Assembly: GCF_000321225.1 (NCBI RefSeq)
Contig: NW_004451524.1
Span: 1 to 64,000 of the forward strand
Reading direction: 5' to 3'
Length of the DNA stretch: 64,000 nucleotides
From: Odobenus rosmarus divergens
Lineage: Eukaryota; Chordata; Mammalia; Carnivora; Odobenidae
In this document: piece by piece, positions 45,191 to 56,394 of the stretch
How the letters are laid out: every line of letters starts with the position of its first letter
How positions within the stretch are numbered: the stretch's first letter is position 1
The notes under the pieces: generated by a model
The model's input: only the letters and a program-made list of their open reading frames with translations
The model's database searches: none
Told to the model about the DNA's origin: nothing
Made by a program: the position numbers and the translations under genes

Positions 45191-45609
45191 TACCTGGTTA
45201 AATTCAAATAAATCTGAAAATTGTCAGTGACATGCTACCTGGCAGTATATTAACATATATTTATTTGTATATTTACTTGTGCCAACTTCATTCCAAAAAC
45301 ATTCTCATTCAGACTACCAGTGTTTTGTAAAAATCCAGAATTTAAATAAGTAATACAATTTGAACCAAAGGAAAGAAGGGTAGAAGGATATTTTGTGCAT
45401 TTGTGTACTTTGTAGAGAAAATATGTAACTCTTATTGGATTCAAAAAAGGGGGGGAAGGGAGGGGTGAGGACTCAAAATAAGATAAAAGTGCTGCTTTAG
45501 ATTCTCTAATTTTTATTCCTGGATTTTTAATATTTGGGTATATTTTCTGAAGTGTGGTCTTTCCCCATAGGTTGCATTTTAAAATCTCTTCTTATGGAAT
45601 GAATCACTG
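45191..45609. other. Unassigned DNA inside the old L1
   Basis: This 0.4 kb lies between two parts of the same old L1. It could be a later insertion or locally scrambled L1 sequence. It includes a G-rich patch (GGGGGGAAGGGAGGGG) near 45449. Confidence 0.4.
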
Positions 45610-46140
45610 GTCTACCCACACTTTGGTTTCATTGTGCTTTTTTCCCCCACATTCTCATCAACACTTGGATTGTCAGCTTTTCAATTTCAGCCATTTTTAA
45701 AAGCTGTTAATAATATCTCATTGTGGTTTTAATTTACATTTCCCTCATTAATGACTAATGAAGCTGTCCATCTTTTTATGTGCTTATTGACCATTCTTAC
45801 ATCTCCTTTGCTAAAGTATTCTGTTTTGTGACAATTTTATTTTTTGTCTTTTTAAAATTCACTTGAGAGTTCTTTATATGTTCTGGACATAGTTAACTTT
45901 GCTAGCTAGATGTATTGCAAATATTTCTGTCCATTCTATGTCTTGCTTTTTATTTTCTGTACAATGTCTTATGAAGAGTAAAGGTTTTTTTAATTTTGTT
46001 AAAATCCAATTGGTCACTTTTTTTTTCTTTTTTGGTTTTTTTGTGTGTTTACTTTTGCTCTGTCCTAAGAAATCTTTGCCTATTTTAAGGTCACAAAGAT
46101 CTCCTGTATTTTCTTCTTTAAATGTTACAGTGTTTGCTTT
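45610..46140 (-). mobile_element. Old L1 (L1M) ORF2 remnant, continued
   Basis: CTCATCAACACTTGGATTGT, AATAATATCTCATTGTGGTT, then TTATATGTTCTGGACATAGT, TGTATTGCAAATATTTCTGT, and AATCCAATTGGTCACTTTTT continue the old L1 in reverse. It is interrupted at about 46140 by an LTR and resumes at about 46578. Confidence 0.82.
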
Positions 46141-46577
46141 TGTAAGGTTAACCTTAAAAATAAAACTGCTAGTTGTTTATCAGCAAATATGGGTTTATTC
46201 TGGAATAAAAGAAAATCGCCATCCAGAACAAGTAAGCTGTAGCAAAACCATAGGTAAATCCACAGCACAAAGAAGAGGATCCCTCTTTTATAGAGGAAGG
46301 GGAGGGGGGATTGGGAAGGCCATTGGAGTAAACTGGGAGTTTGAAGCATGGTAGCTTTTCATTGGCTGAGTTGTGACTGTCTCTCATTGCCTGGGCTGTT
46401 GCCAGGGGCGTAAGAAAACCCTTCTTCCTCCTGCTGGGGTAGCAAAGGAGTATCTATGGGCAAGGTCTTCTCCTCCTGTTGAATCTGCAATCGCTGATAA
46501 GTGGTAGGGCAGGAGAGCTCCCCCTGCCAAACTCCCAACTCCATTTTAGTGAGGTTTTCCTTTATTATTATTCACAA
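46141..46577 (-). mobile_element. Solo retroviral LTR inserted in L1
   Basis: On the minus strand this about 435-base element has the layout of an ERV1-type LTR: a CCAAT motif (plus strand ATTGGCTG at 46361-46368), then a TATA box (CTATAAAAGAGG, plus strand 46283-46294), then AATAAA near 46190. The edges are set by the L1 sequence on both sides: TGTTTGCTTTT on the left, and ACATTTCAGTCTATGATTCA on the right, which continues the same L1. No viral coding sequence lies next to it, so it is a solo LTR. I could not resolve the target-site duplication. Confidence 0.75.
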
Positions 46578-46639
46578 CATTTCAGTCTATGATTCATTCT
46601 GAGTTAATTTTTGTCAATTTGATTTGGTACCACTTTCTT
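46578..46639 (-). mobile_element. Old L1 remnant, final piece
   Basis: TCAGTCTATGATTCATTCTG then AGTTAATTTTTGTCAATTTG resumes the L1 interrupted by the LTR. It continues to TGGTACCACTTTCTT, where a SINE was inserted. Confidence 0.8.
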
Positions 46640-46824
46640 TTCTGTTTTAGAGAGAGAAAACGCAATTGGGGGTTGAAGGGGTGGGAGGGAGGGGTCGAGG
46701 GAGAGAGAATCTCCAGCAGACTCCCTGCTGAGTGTGGCCCAGCATGGGCTCCATCTCACCAACCTGAGATCATGATCTGAGCTGAAATCAAAAGTAGGTC
46801 ACTTAACCAACTGAGCCATCCCTT
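46640..46824 (-). mobile_element. CAN-SINE inserted in the old L1
   Basis: Head on the right, damaged (GAGCCATCCCTT), tail on the left. The target-site duplication TACCACTTTCTT lies at 46628-46639 and 46825-46836. Confidence 0.92.
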
Positions 46825-46969
46825 TACCACTTTCTTAAAATAGACTTTTCCAACACAGTTGAATGAAATCTAACCTGTATAGTAGTTTTATTGTTGTTAA
46901 AACTATCTTGTGGACAGTAATTTTCATTAAAACAAGATTGTATTGAAAATTCTTATGTAGAAACTCCCT

Positions 46970-47110
46970 AAGAACATCCAGAAAAACGGTCTTTCAGCTT
47001 CATCTTGAATATCTCCAGTGAGGTAAGACTCACCCCTGTTAGAAAGCCCATTCCATTTTGTAAGAGTCTCACAGTCAGAAGAACATAAGCACCCGTTAGA
47101 TTCTTAGGGA
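46970..47110 (+). repeat. Possible L3/CR1-type LINE remnant
   Basis: The text GAATATCTCCAGTGAGGTAA, then AAGCCCATTCCATTTTGTAA, resembles a common ancient CR1-related repeat. The match is short. Confidence 0.3.
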
Positions 47111-48204
47111 GCCTTGTGAAGCCTGAGAGTCTCAGAGTTGACACGCAGAAGGAAAAGAAAGCACATTTCTTGACAATAACTTCCATTCAACCTTCTACAT
47201 TAGATGATGCAAATCACATTGTTTTAATAGGGTTTTTGGCTCTGATTGGCTATTCTCAGCCAGGACCCTGACATCCACCACAGAGGCCAAACACCACTGG
47301 GAGGAGAAGGTACACAGCATAAGTCTTACAGTTGACCTCAAATGAAGCTGCAGAGAGAGCAGTGTGCAGGGGGAGACTAACCCTGCACTTGACGCTGGTA
47401 CTAAACTTCTTGTCTTTTCTCTTAAAATCACCCCCAGTTTCATCTTCGCTATACCACATGTTATTTCCCTGTTGCTCAAATACTACTGGTCTGTACTGAG
47501 TTGAAAGGAACAGGAAGACTCCAGGCCAAGAAATGATAATATGAAAACAGGTGACTCTCTTACTGCATAGCCCCTCAAGTCACGGCTCTGTCCAGGAGGG
47601 GCCTGGGCTGGCCATTAGTATCTTGGAATATGATTTGCCATAATTAACCAACTTGGCTAAAAACATGCAACACATGTTAAATGTATTTTCAGCTGCAATG
47701 AAAAATACATTTTTAAGAATCATATTTTATTAAAAATACAGAAAAGATTCCAGTTAGCTAAAAATAAAATATATGTGTGTTTCACGGGGGTGAAGATGGG
47801 GTGAGGGTGGTATATGTGTTGGATGCATGTGTTTACTTTTTAATTTTTTTCTATCATTTTACTTTTGGGACAGTGTGGGCCTAAGAATAAAGAATATCTA
47901 CACGTCATTGGGAGTGTTCTTCTTTCAGTGGTTACAAAGATCCAGAAATGCAGCAGGAGGTCAGTAGGAACGTGATGTCATGTAATAGATTTCCATATAT
48001 AGGCGACTAGTTATTTTAATCATCAGATGATTTGGCTTTTCCCTAATATACAGCTGGTTTCCAGAGTCACAGTGCTTTTCTTTGATGAAGGTCTCAGGAG
48101 ATTTAGTGCAACCACTCTTTGCCATTCAGCAGATCTGCTGGGATATATATGTTGATGCACAGACAGGATTTATGAAGAAACAGTTCATTTACTTCATTTG
48201 ACCA
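47111..48204. other. Unassigned DNA
   Basis: Nothing is recognised in about 1.1 kb. Confidence 0.5.
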
Positions 48205-48635
48205 TGTGGTAGGCAAAACAATGCCCCCCCCCCAAGAATACCATGTACTTATCCCTGGAACCTGGGAATATGTTACAAGGCAAAAAGGACTTGGAAGATT
48301 TGAAAGATTAAGGATCTTGAGATTATCATAGATTCCCCAAAGTAATCACAAGGGTCCTTCGAACCTTTCCCAGCTGTGATCACAAGAATATGTGACCACA
48401 AGAAAAAGACACCAAGATATGTAACATTGCTGGCTTTGAAAATGAAGAAGGAGGTTTCTAGAAGCTGGAAAAGGCAAGGGAATAGTTCTCTAGAACCTCT
48501 AGAAAGGAAATGCATCCCTGCCAGTATGTTGATTTTAGTCAGTGAGGCCTGTGTTGGCCTTGTGTCCTACGGAACTTGAAGATAGTACATTTCTGTTGCT
48601 TTAATTTGTTATTGCAGCATTAGAAGACTAATGCA
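48205..48635 (+). repeat. MLT1 LTR (C/D-like), near complete
   Basis: It runs from TGTGGTAGGCAAAACAATGC through GGAATATGTTACAAGGCAAA, AATCACAAGGGTCCTTCGAA, TTTCTAGAAGCTGGAAAAGG and TTGATTTTAGTCAGTGAGGC to AGAAGACTAATGCA. A C10 run lies at 48224-48233. Confidence 0.9.
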
Positions 48636-49513
48636 GTCTGTGTCCCTCAGGTGTGGAGAATGGAACCGCAAAACCACAATTAATTATTGTTAGAGTCCAA
48701 GGTGATACCTGTGTCTGTGTGTATATATATGTTTATATATAACATAATTTCTAATTGTTAAAATTAAAAATTTCTGCTGAGTTGCTGTCTCAGTAGAGGG
48801 AACTCATAGAGTAAATAATATATATAAGGAGTAAAACTGGAGTAATTCCCTTGTCTTTGAATAGCAGCTAATGAAAAAAATGGCATTTCTGAATATTTAT
48901 CACTATCTTGTTAGTTATACACTACACCCACCTGTTTATTATAAGTGCCTTTGAAAGATTAAAACTTTTTGAATGCTATTGATTATGATTCAGGAAATAT
49001 AGATTTTCTTCTTTCCTTTTCAGAAATGACAATAAAATAGGCAACTGCTATAATGTGTGTTTCATTAAGATAAATGAGATTATTGATGTTATGCTAAAGC
49101 AACAAATCTCAAACTTTTGTTCTTAGGACATTATGGTTTTAAAAGTTTTCAAGAAACCCCAAAGAGTCTTTGTTAATGTGGGTTACATACAGTGTTGTTT
49201 ATCATACTGGAAATTTAAGCTGATAAATATTTAAAATACATATTCAATAATTCATTTAAAATAACAAAATGAACCCATTATTCGTAACATAAATTATATA
49301 TTTTACAAATAATACATTTCAAAACTTAAATAATGAGAAGGAAGGCATTGTTTTAAATGTTTGCAGGTTTTTAAAATGACTGCCTCAGTAGAAAATTGCT
49401 TGACTTCCAAGGCTGCTTCTGCATTCAATCTGTATCTGAAGAAAATCCAACTTTGGACAGATATGTAATTGAAAGGGATGGAGTATTTTAATAGCCTTTT
49501 CAGATGATTGTGG
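48636..49513. other. Unassigned AT-rich DNA
   Basis: A short TA/TG stretch lies near 48716-48740. Nothing else is recognised. Confidence 0.5.
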
Positions 49514-49525
49514 ACATTCTTCTTT

Positions 49526-50841
49526 TTTTTATTAACATATAATGTATAATTTGTTTCAGGGGTACAGGTCTGTGATTCATCAGTCTTACACAATTCACAG
49601 CGCTCACCATAGCACATACCCTCCCCAATGTCCATCACCCAGCCACCCATCCCTCCCACGCCCCTCCCCTCCAGCAACCCTCAGTTTGTTTCCTGAGATT
49701 AAGAGTCTCTTATGGTTTGTCTCCCTCTGGTTTCATCTTGTTTCATTTTTCCCTCCCTTCTCCTATGATCCTATGTCTTGTTTCTCAAATTCCACGTATC
49801 AGTGAGGTCATATGATACTTATCTTTCTCTGATTGACTTATTTTGCTTAGCATAATACCCTCTAGTTCAATCCATGTCGTTGCAAATGGCAAGATTTCAT
49901 TTTTTTGATGGCTGCATAACATTCCATTGTGTTTATATACCACATCTTCTTTATCCATTCATCTGTTGATGGACATCTAGGCTCTTTCCATAGTTTGGCT
50001 ATTGTGGACATTGCTGCTATAAACATCGGGGTGCACGTGCCCCTTCGGATCCCTACATTTGTATTCTTTGGGGTAAATACCCAGTAGTGCAATTGCTGAG
50101 TCATAAGGTAGCTATATTTTCAACTTTTTGAGGAACCTCCACACTGTCTTCCAGAGTGGCTGCACCAGCTTACATTCCCACCAACAGTGTAGGAGGGTTC
50201 CCCTTTCTCTGCATCCTTGCCAACATCTGTCATTTCCTGACTTGTTAATTTTAGCCATTCTGACTGGTGTGAGGTGGTATCTCATTGAGGTTTTGATTTG
50301 GATTTCCCTGATGCCGAGTGATGTTGAGCACTTTTTCATGTGTCTGTTGGCCATTTGGATGTCTTCTTTGGAAAAAGGTCTGTTCATGTCTTCTGCCCAT
50401 TTCTTGATTGGATTATTTGTTCTTTGGGTGTTGAATTTGATAAGTTCTTTATAGATTTTGTATACTAGCCCTTTATCTGATATGTCATTTGCAAATATCT
50501 TCTCCCATTCTGTCGGTTGTCTTTTGGTTTTGTTGACTGTTTCCTTTGCTGTGCAAAAGCTTTTTATCTTGATGAAGTCCCCATAGTTCATTTTTGCCCT
50601 TGCTTCCCTTGCCTTTGGCGATGTTTCTAGGAAGAAGTTGCTGCGGCTGAGGTCGAAGAGGTTGCTGCCTGTGTTCTCCTCAAGGATTTTGATAGCTTCC
50701 TGTCTCACATTTAGGTCTTTCATCCATTTTGAGTCTATTTTTGTGTGTGGTGTAAGGAAATGGTCGTTTCATTCTTCTGCATGTGGCTGTCCAATTTTCC
50801 CAACACCATTTGTTGAAGAGACTGTCTTTTTTCTATTGGAG
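49526..50841 (-). mobile_element. 5'-truncated carnivore L1
   Basis: This 1.3 kb copy holds the 3'UTR (left) and the C-terminal third of ORF2 (right) in reverse. It ends within ORF2 at about CAACACCATTTGTTGAAGAG and ACTGTCTTTTTTCTATTGGA. The likely duplication is ACATTCTTCTTT at 49514-49525 and ACCTTCTTCTTT at 50842-50853. The body is highly similar to the L1 at 28.0-28.9 kb. Confidence 0.94.
49862..50723 (-). pseudogene. L1 ORF2p C-terminal remnant
   Basis: Two open pieces cover the end of ORF2p. The first, 50723 to 50112 (203 codons), holds the region after the reverse transcriptase domain. It includes the Cys/His knuckle at residues 167-184, with pattern CX3CX7HX4C in [18 protein letters not shown], followed by [16 protein letters not shown]. 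The second, 50104 to 49862, carries CTPMFIAAMSTIAKLWKEPR and the final part, with a disruption at the join. The knuckle residues are intact, but the endonuclease and reverse transcriptase domains are missing, so the copy cannot be active. Confidence 0.92.
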
Positions 50842-50853
50842 ACCTTCTTCTTT

Positions 50854-51499
50854 GATACTATACCGTAGCTTGACAAGTGGTAGTTTCTTGAGGGTTGGTT
50901 GCAACATGGAATCTCCAACATGTAGCTTGTTCCATTAAAACCCTCACAGAGTATCTTTACTCATGGATATAGCACTCTGCATTAGGCATTAGGGAAATAT
51001 TGGCTCACTCTTAAAAATTTTGGCCCATTTCATGCAATATTAAAAAAAAATCACATTTGTTAATGTAATGGCCATTCTCATTTAAAAAAAAGCTTTAGTT
51101 TTTGGAAAGCTATCAAGCTCATGGTAGCAGAAGTTTTTTAAAAATTTGTTTTTTTTCTGGAGAGCTCAAGTTTATCATTGGTAATGGATACTGTTCATTG
51201 TTTTCCTTAAAGTGACAGCTCACTTCTTTCATTTCCAAGAAAAGCTCTGCTAAATATTTGATGCCTACTTTGTGAGTTGTTCTCCCAAGAAAAAATAGTG
51301 TTTCATAAAAAAAAATGAAGCTACTCCAGCTTGCAGTGAGTTCCCACGAGCATTAATCTTGAGCCAGTCATCATACCTGGACATGCAGCAAAGGTGCTTT
51401 ATGGGCAATTTCTGTTTTGTCACATAATTATTAAGGAGTTGAGTCCTCAAGCCTCAAAATTTAATAAAATCTAATTTTACTTAATACAGTTTATTGCTT
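50854..51499. other. Unassigned AT-rich DNA
   Basis: Several A-rich and T-rich runs. Nothing else is recognised. Confidence 0.5.
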
Positions 51500-51515
51500 C
51501 ATTAGTGACATTCTT

Positions 51516-51642
51516 TTTTTTTTTTTTTTTAAGTAGGCTCCATGCTGGGCCATTGTGGTGCTTGAACTCCTGACCCCGAGATCAAGACCTGAGCTGAAAT
51601 TAGGAGTCGAATGCTTAACCGACTGAGCCACTCAGGTACCCC
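51516..51642 (-). mobile_element. Short CAN-SINE
   Basis: Head on the right (GAGCCACTCAGGTACCCC), tail on the left. There is no CT-rich block. A perfect 16-base duplication, CATTAGTGACATTCTT, lies at 51500-51515 and 51643-51658. Confidence 0.96.
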
Positions 51643-51658
51643 CATTAGTGACATTCTT

Positions 51659-53115
51659 AAGTGAAGCCTGATTTCCTTTAGTTTACTTCAAGCGTTTGGC
51701 ATTGAAAAATATAATGACGGCTTTTGCTCTTTGGTGCTACTGCCTTGATTGGTGCTCTAACTCCCACAGTTTTACTCTCACTGATTTTGTCCTCTCTGTG
51801 CAAATATCCACATAGTGAAAAGTCAGTGAGCATTCTTACTCTGAAAATAATTTTGACCTTTGGGCACCATGGTAGGATCATGGGGACCCCACAGACTACA
51901 GTTTGAGAAGTACTATGTTATGGAGAAGGATGGCTCTCTGTATTCACAAACACTCCTCCTCACTGTGGATGAGGGCAGTCTACTCAGTGCTGGGGACATA
52001 GTAAGCAAGCATTACACACCCACATGTTTACGTGTTCTAGAGATTAAATGCATGCCTGGTGTCGGACCACAGGAGGAGGTCAGGACTTCAGCAAAGGCGG
52101 GACCACATGCTCCACGCAAGGGGAGACATCCACCCCTCCATCCTAGCTGATGTTGCATACAGAAACACAGTCCCAGTGTGGTCACATCTGTTTCTCAAGA
52201 GACATCGCGGATTTGTCATTTATGTAAAACTTTCTGATTTTTAAAACATGCCAGCTGATTAAGTATTTGGATTGAAAAATGATACCCAAGTACAAACAAA
52301 ACCCCTCTTCCTTTTGAATTTGGCCTGCAGCCAACCTCTGGAGGACACACACAGTGACTACTTGTCTGTGAGGGCGGACAGATGAAGAGGGACCAGATTT
52401 AAGAGTCAGCAGTTCATAAACCCCCCCCCCCCCCGTGTAGGTTGTGATAATATTTGCTGGGATCAGGCTCCTTGAATCTTCAACTGTCACAGATACAGGG
52501 GAATGGTGAGCACATAGACCAGGGTTGGGAAAAATCCATGTTCTTTTTGTCATCGGCTCCTGTTTTAGCTGTCCCAGATAGAGTACGGGTAATAAAGCCA
52601 GAAGAATTTAGTATCAACAGATACTCATTTCTGGGATTCACTGGATGTACTTAACCTAAAATGTTTATCTTACAAATGATCTGTGATCTTTCCATTGTGT
52701 TCCAATGCATATTATAGGCCAGTTGGGTAACAGGTGATAGAACTGGCAGGGTAGTTGTGAAAACTAGGCATTTAAAAAAAGGGGGGGGTATTGTGATACA
52801 AATAGGCTGATCACATTACAGACTTTTTTGTGAAATTCACATTCAGCGATAAATAGTTTTTATGGTCACATCACCACGGAAGGTGCTGTGGGCATAAAAA
52901 GTCAACCAAGATACAGACTTTCTCTGCTCAGTATTTACTGTGTGATGAATGACAGAGATACAGAGCGAGTTGTGCAAAGTACTAGACCTTATTTGCCCAT
53001 AGCTTAGAGTGCTTGCTCTTGGCTATGTGTCGTTCTGGGCATCAGGGAAGGAGAAAAGTACAAAGAACAAACGTCCCAGACCTCAAAGAGCTCACATGCT
53101 AGTATTCTCTAAAGT
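51659..53115. other. Unassigned DNA with poly(C) and an old motif
   Basis: A C14 run lies at 52421-52434 and an A7G8 string near 52773-52788. Around 53038-53115 the text GGGCATCAGGGAAGGAGAAA then GACCTCAAAGAGCTCACATG follows the same unnamed ancient motif as at 35.3 kb. Confidence 0.45.
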
Positions 53116-55700
53116 AAACAGTAGCAGGAAAACAGAGAACATGGTGAAATTGACTCCCCTGAAGGATCAGAGATTTTAAGCAGAGGGTGGCTGGCGTTTG
53201 AGCCCAAATCCAGGACATAAAGAACATTTATAGGTGGAAATGGGGAGATGTATGGGAGATAGGGGCCTTCTGAATGTCAGAGCGACACAAAGTGTGAAAA
53301 TGTAGGGTGCCTTTGGGGTATTGTGAGGGGACATTGTGGCTGAAGAATTAACCACATTAGCTTCTGAAACTGCTTCACAATGTCATTTTTTTTATGGAAA
53401 AAAATAGGGCTGTAGATTGAATGTTACTGAGTTTGTAATCTCAATTTCCAAATTCTAATTTATACAAACTATGACAATATAATTATATTTGTTAAGGCAT
53501 TCAGCCCAATGTGGGACTATACCAGCAACTTAGTAACTGTCAGCTGATAACGAAGTAAGAAAAAAACAGTCTTGCTAAGGTTTTGGTTTGATAATAAAGA
53601 AAATATCAGTAATTTAGAACATCAAAGATTTCTATTTCTTGTTCATATTGTATTTTAGCTGCAGCGTCTTGCTGCTTAGCTGTCTTTGCTCAAAATGTCT
53701 TTATCCCTCTAGGATCCAGGCTGTTTGGGACATGTTGTAGGAAAAAATACCAATGGACAAAGGAGCAAACACTGTCAGGTCTTCTAATTGGACATGGTGT
53801 GAATGACATCCGTTATATCCCATTGGCTAATACAGATCACACGACCAAGTCTGCCATTTATGGGGCAAAGAAATCTATTCTCCCACTAAAAGGCATTATT
53901 GTAAGTCACACGGCAATGGTCTCAGATGTAGGCTAGTAACTAATTGGGACCAGTAATTCTATTGCAATTCTCCTGTTTTGCTTTACTGTAGCTTGAGTTC
54001 TAAGGCATATATAATAAAGAGTGGATGGATTGTTTTATTGAAGTATAGTTTAGAAGCAAAATCTGAAAATTTTGCACAAGTCAATGATAAAACCAAAAGA
54101 AGTTTGTTGTCATGGTACTGGGCCCAGTTCCAGAGGCAATTGTCTTGAAGATGTATACAATCGGCTAGTTATACAGGCTGTAATTCATTCATGAATTCAG
54201 AAAGTGCAAAGCCTATGAAAGCTCCAGTTTGAGGATGTTCCTTTCACTTGGTAAGTTCTCCTAATAGAGATGTGAATGTCTTTAATACATTTTTATAGAC
54301 TCGACTGAGAAGAATTTCTTATACCTGTCTGAGAGCTCAAAATATGCACCTTTTCTTAGTAAGAAGCCCACAAGGCCATTCTCTATTCTAAGCCTGAATA
54401 GTCATTGCTTTGGAACATTTAAAAATCTACTACTGAAATTTATCTAGCAGGGCTAAGCACCATATTCACTTTTCAGGGGCTCTCAGGCTTCTGTAGTCCA
54501 AGCGGTGAGGACAAATTCTCAGTCCCATTTTGTTTTTCAAGGATGCAGGAGCATCTGGATAGAGCTCCTGTTGTTATCCATGACTCTTCTCTTTAATTAG
54601 ATGAAGCATTGAATGATATATGGGCAACATTTCAAAGGCTTGTGATTAACCACTCCTACCAGTGCATGCCTTTTTTGATACTGAATTTTGAAAATCAGTC
54701 ATCAATGTAAAGCAGTGAGTACCCATCTGGTCTTAAATTAGGTGTTGTTCTTCCTGAAAATATCACTGACAGCATTTGACTAGAAGAAAGTTTGGGGGAA
54801 ACCCAGTCACTCAAGAAGCAGATCTCTGTATTTTTAAAGCTTTTCTATAGAAATGAAGACTGCTTACATCTGCTTTGTAGCACGACAACATCCTTTTGTA
54901 ATGCTTAGCTCCCATAAACTGTGTAAGAAACTGTTATGGTCCCTCTGGTAATGTTTGACTCTTTTGACGAAGTATAATACAAATAATTAAATAGCGGTGT
55001 TTGATGCCCCCTCCCACTTCTATCAAGTAGGGATTTGCAAGTTGGTGTAATATTTCTATATCGTACAGTATATTTTAATTAAAGTCAGAATGCTGTGTAA
55101 GATTGAGCAAATTGTGTTCCATTTGAAGAATTAAAGAATTACTCAGGCTTGCCAGCTTAATCTAAAATTCTAATTCTAAACTCTGCTATGAATGCCAGAT
55201 GCACTGGGTTCTTATTGTCCATCAAATACCACCTGGAAGTATTTATCACAGCAGAAGGAGGAAGCTTCTCATATCTTTTTGGAGGGAGGCTTTTATTAAA
55301 ATTGGCTTCTTTTGATATTGTCCCCATTTACAATAAATGGAGTCCATGAAAGGCCCTTAACTCTAATCAGAAATGCAGAACTGATTACAGTGTTTTCATG
55401 ACCACATAAAAGATAAAACCCTCAAAAGATTTTGCTTGAGTTGATAAATCAACTTTTTACACACCAAAGAGCAACTCAAAAGCAAGTAGAAATTTGGTGA
55501 AACAGCCTCATTTGTCAACCAACTGACTCAAAAGAAGATAGTTCAGAAATATTTTCTTCTTCTGGAAGAATACCAGTTGATTTGGGCCATGAGGTACTTT
55601 ACATGTTCAGGAAAAGAAGAGCACATTAGAGTTTTCCAGCTGACACTCCTGCTTTTCATGGTTTTATCTTGTATATTTCAATAGTGGTTAAAAACTGGTA
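53116..55700. other. Long repeat-poor stretch
   Basis: About 2.6 kb without any recognised interspersed repeat, the longest in the window. It is AT-rich, with several TAATTA-type strings. No open frame of note is present. Confidence 0.45.
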
Positions 55701-55745
55701 TCTGTAAAACAAAAAACAAAAAACAAACAACAACAACAACAACCT
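55701..55745. repeat. A-rich (CAAAAA)n/(CAA)n tract
   Basis: It is flanked by CTGGTAT on both sides (ACTGGTATCTGT before, CCTGGTATCCAT after). Confidence 0.85.
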
Positions 55746-56127
55746 GGTATCCATGTTTGTATGAGTTAAAAAAAAAAAAAAGTGATGACTAAGATGATGT
55801 TTTGAACCTGGAAGAAAGTTTGATAATTTCCATCTTGCCCTGAGAGTGGAGCTCACCTAATTCTTATTTTAAAATTGATAATCCAGCCCAGTAGAAGGAG
55901 GCTTTTTTCAGGTTTCCTTAAAATCTATTCCCTTACTTAACACAGACTTAAAGTTAGAGAAATTAAGCTAATGGTGCAAACTTCTTCCCAACTTCTTTCC
56001 CTTGATGGTACATCAAAATGGCTGAAGTCAGAATTTCTTCTGCTTCTGGAAATTGTCTTCTTCCCCTCCTCTCCCTTCCCCTCCTTCCTGCCCTTCTTCC
56101 CCCCTTTCCTTCTCCTCTCGATACGCT
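55746..56127. other. Unassigned DNA ending in a CT-rich tract
   Basis: An A13 run lies near 55769. A pyrimidine-rich stretch of CTTCCC-type units spans about 56045-56118. Confidence 0.5.
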
Positions 56128-56135
56128 CTCTTGCA

Positions 56136-56354
56136 GACTCTTAATCATAGGAAACAAACTGGGTACTGCTGGAGGGGGGGGAGATGGGGGAATGGGGTAA
56201 GGAGGGTGATGAATATTAAGGAGGGCATGTGATATAATGAGCACTGGATATTATATAAGACTGATGAATCACTGACCTTTACCTCTGAAACTAATAATAC
56301 ATTATATATTAATTAATTGAATTTAAATTAAAAAATAAAAATTTAAAAAATCCA
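56136..56354 (+). mobile_element. L1 3'UTR fragment
   Basis: GACTCTTAATCATAGGAAAC, then ATGGGGGAATGGGGTAAGGA, GGAGGGCATGTGATATAATG, AGCACTGGATATTATATAAG and ACTGATGAATCACTGACCTT are the carnivore L1 3'UTR in order, ending in an A-rich tail. The target-site duplication CTCTTGCA lies at 56128-56135 and 56355-56362. Only the last 0.2 kb was copied. Confidence 0.92.
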
Positions 56355-56394
56355 CTCTTGCAATAGTTGGCCATATCCATTTGTCATTAAGTCA

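Noticed and set aside
28022..50841. Two L1 copies considered as a segmental duplication
   Set aside because: Each has its own flanking duplication and different flanks, so they are independent insertions.
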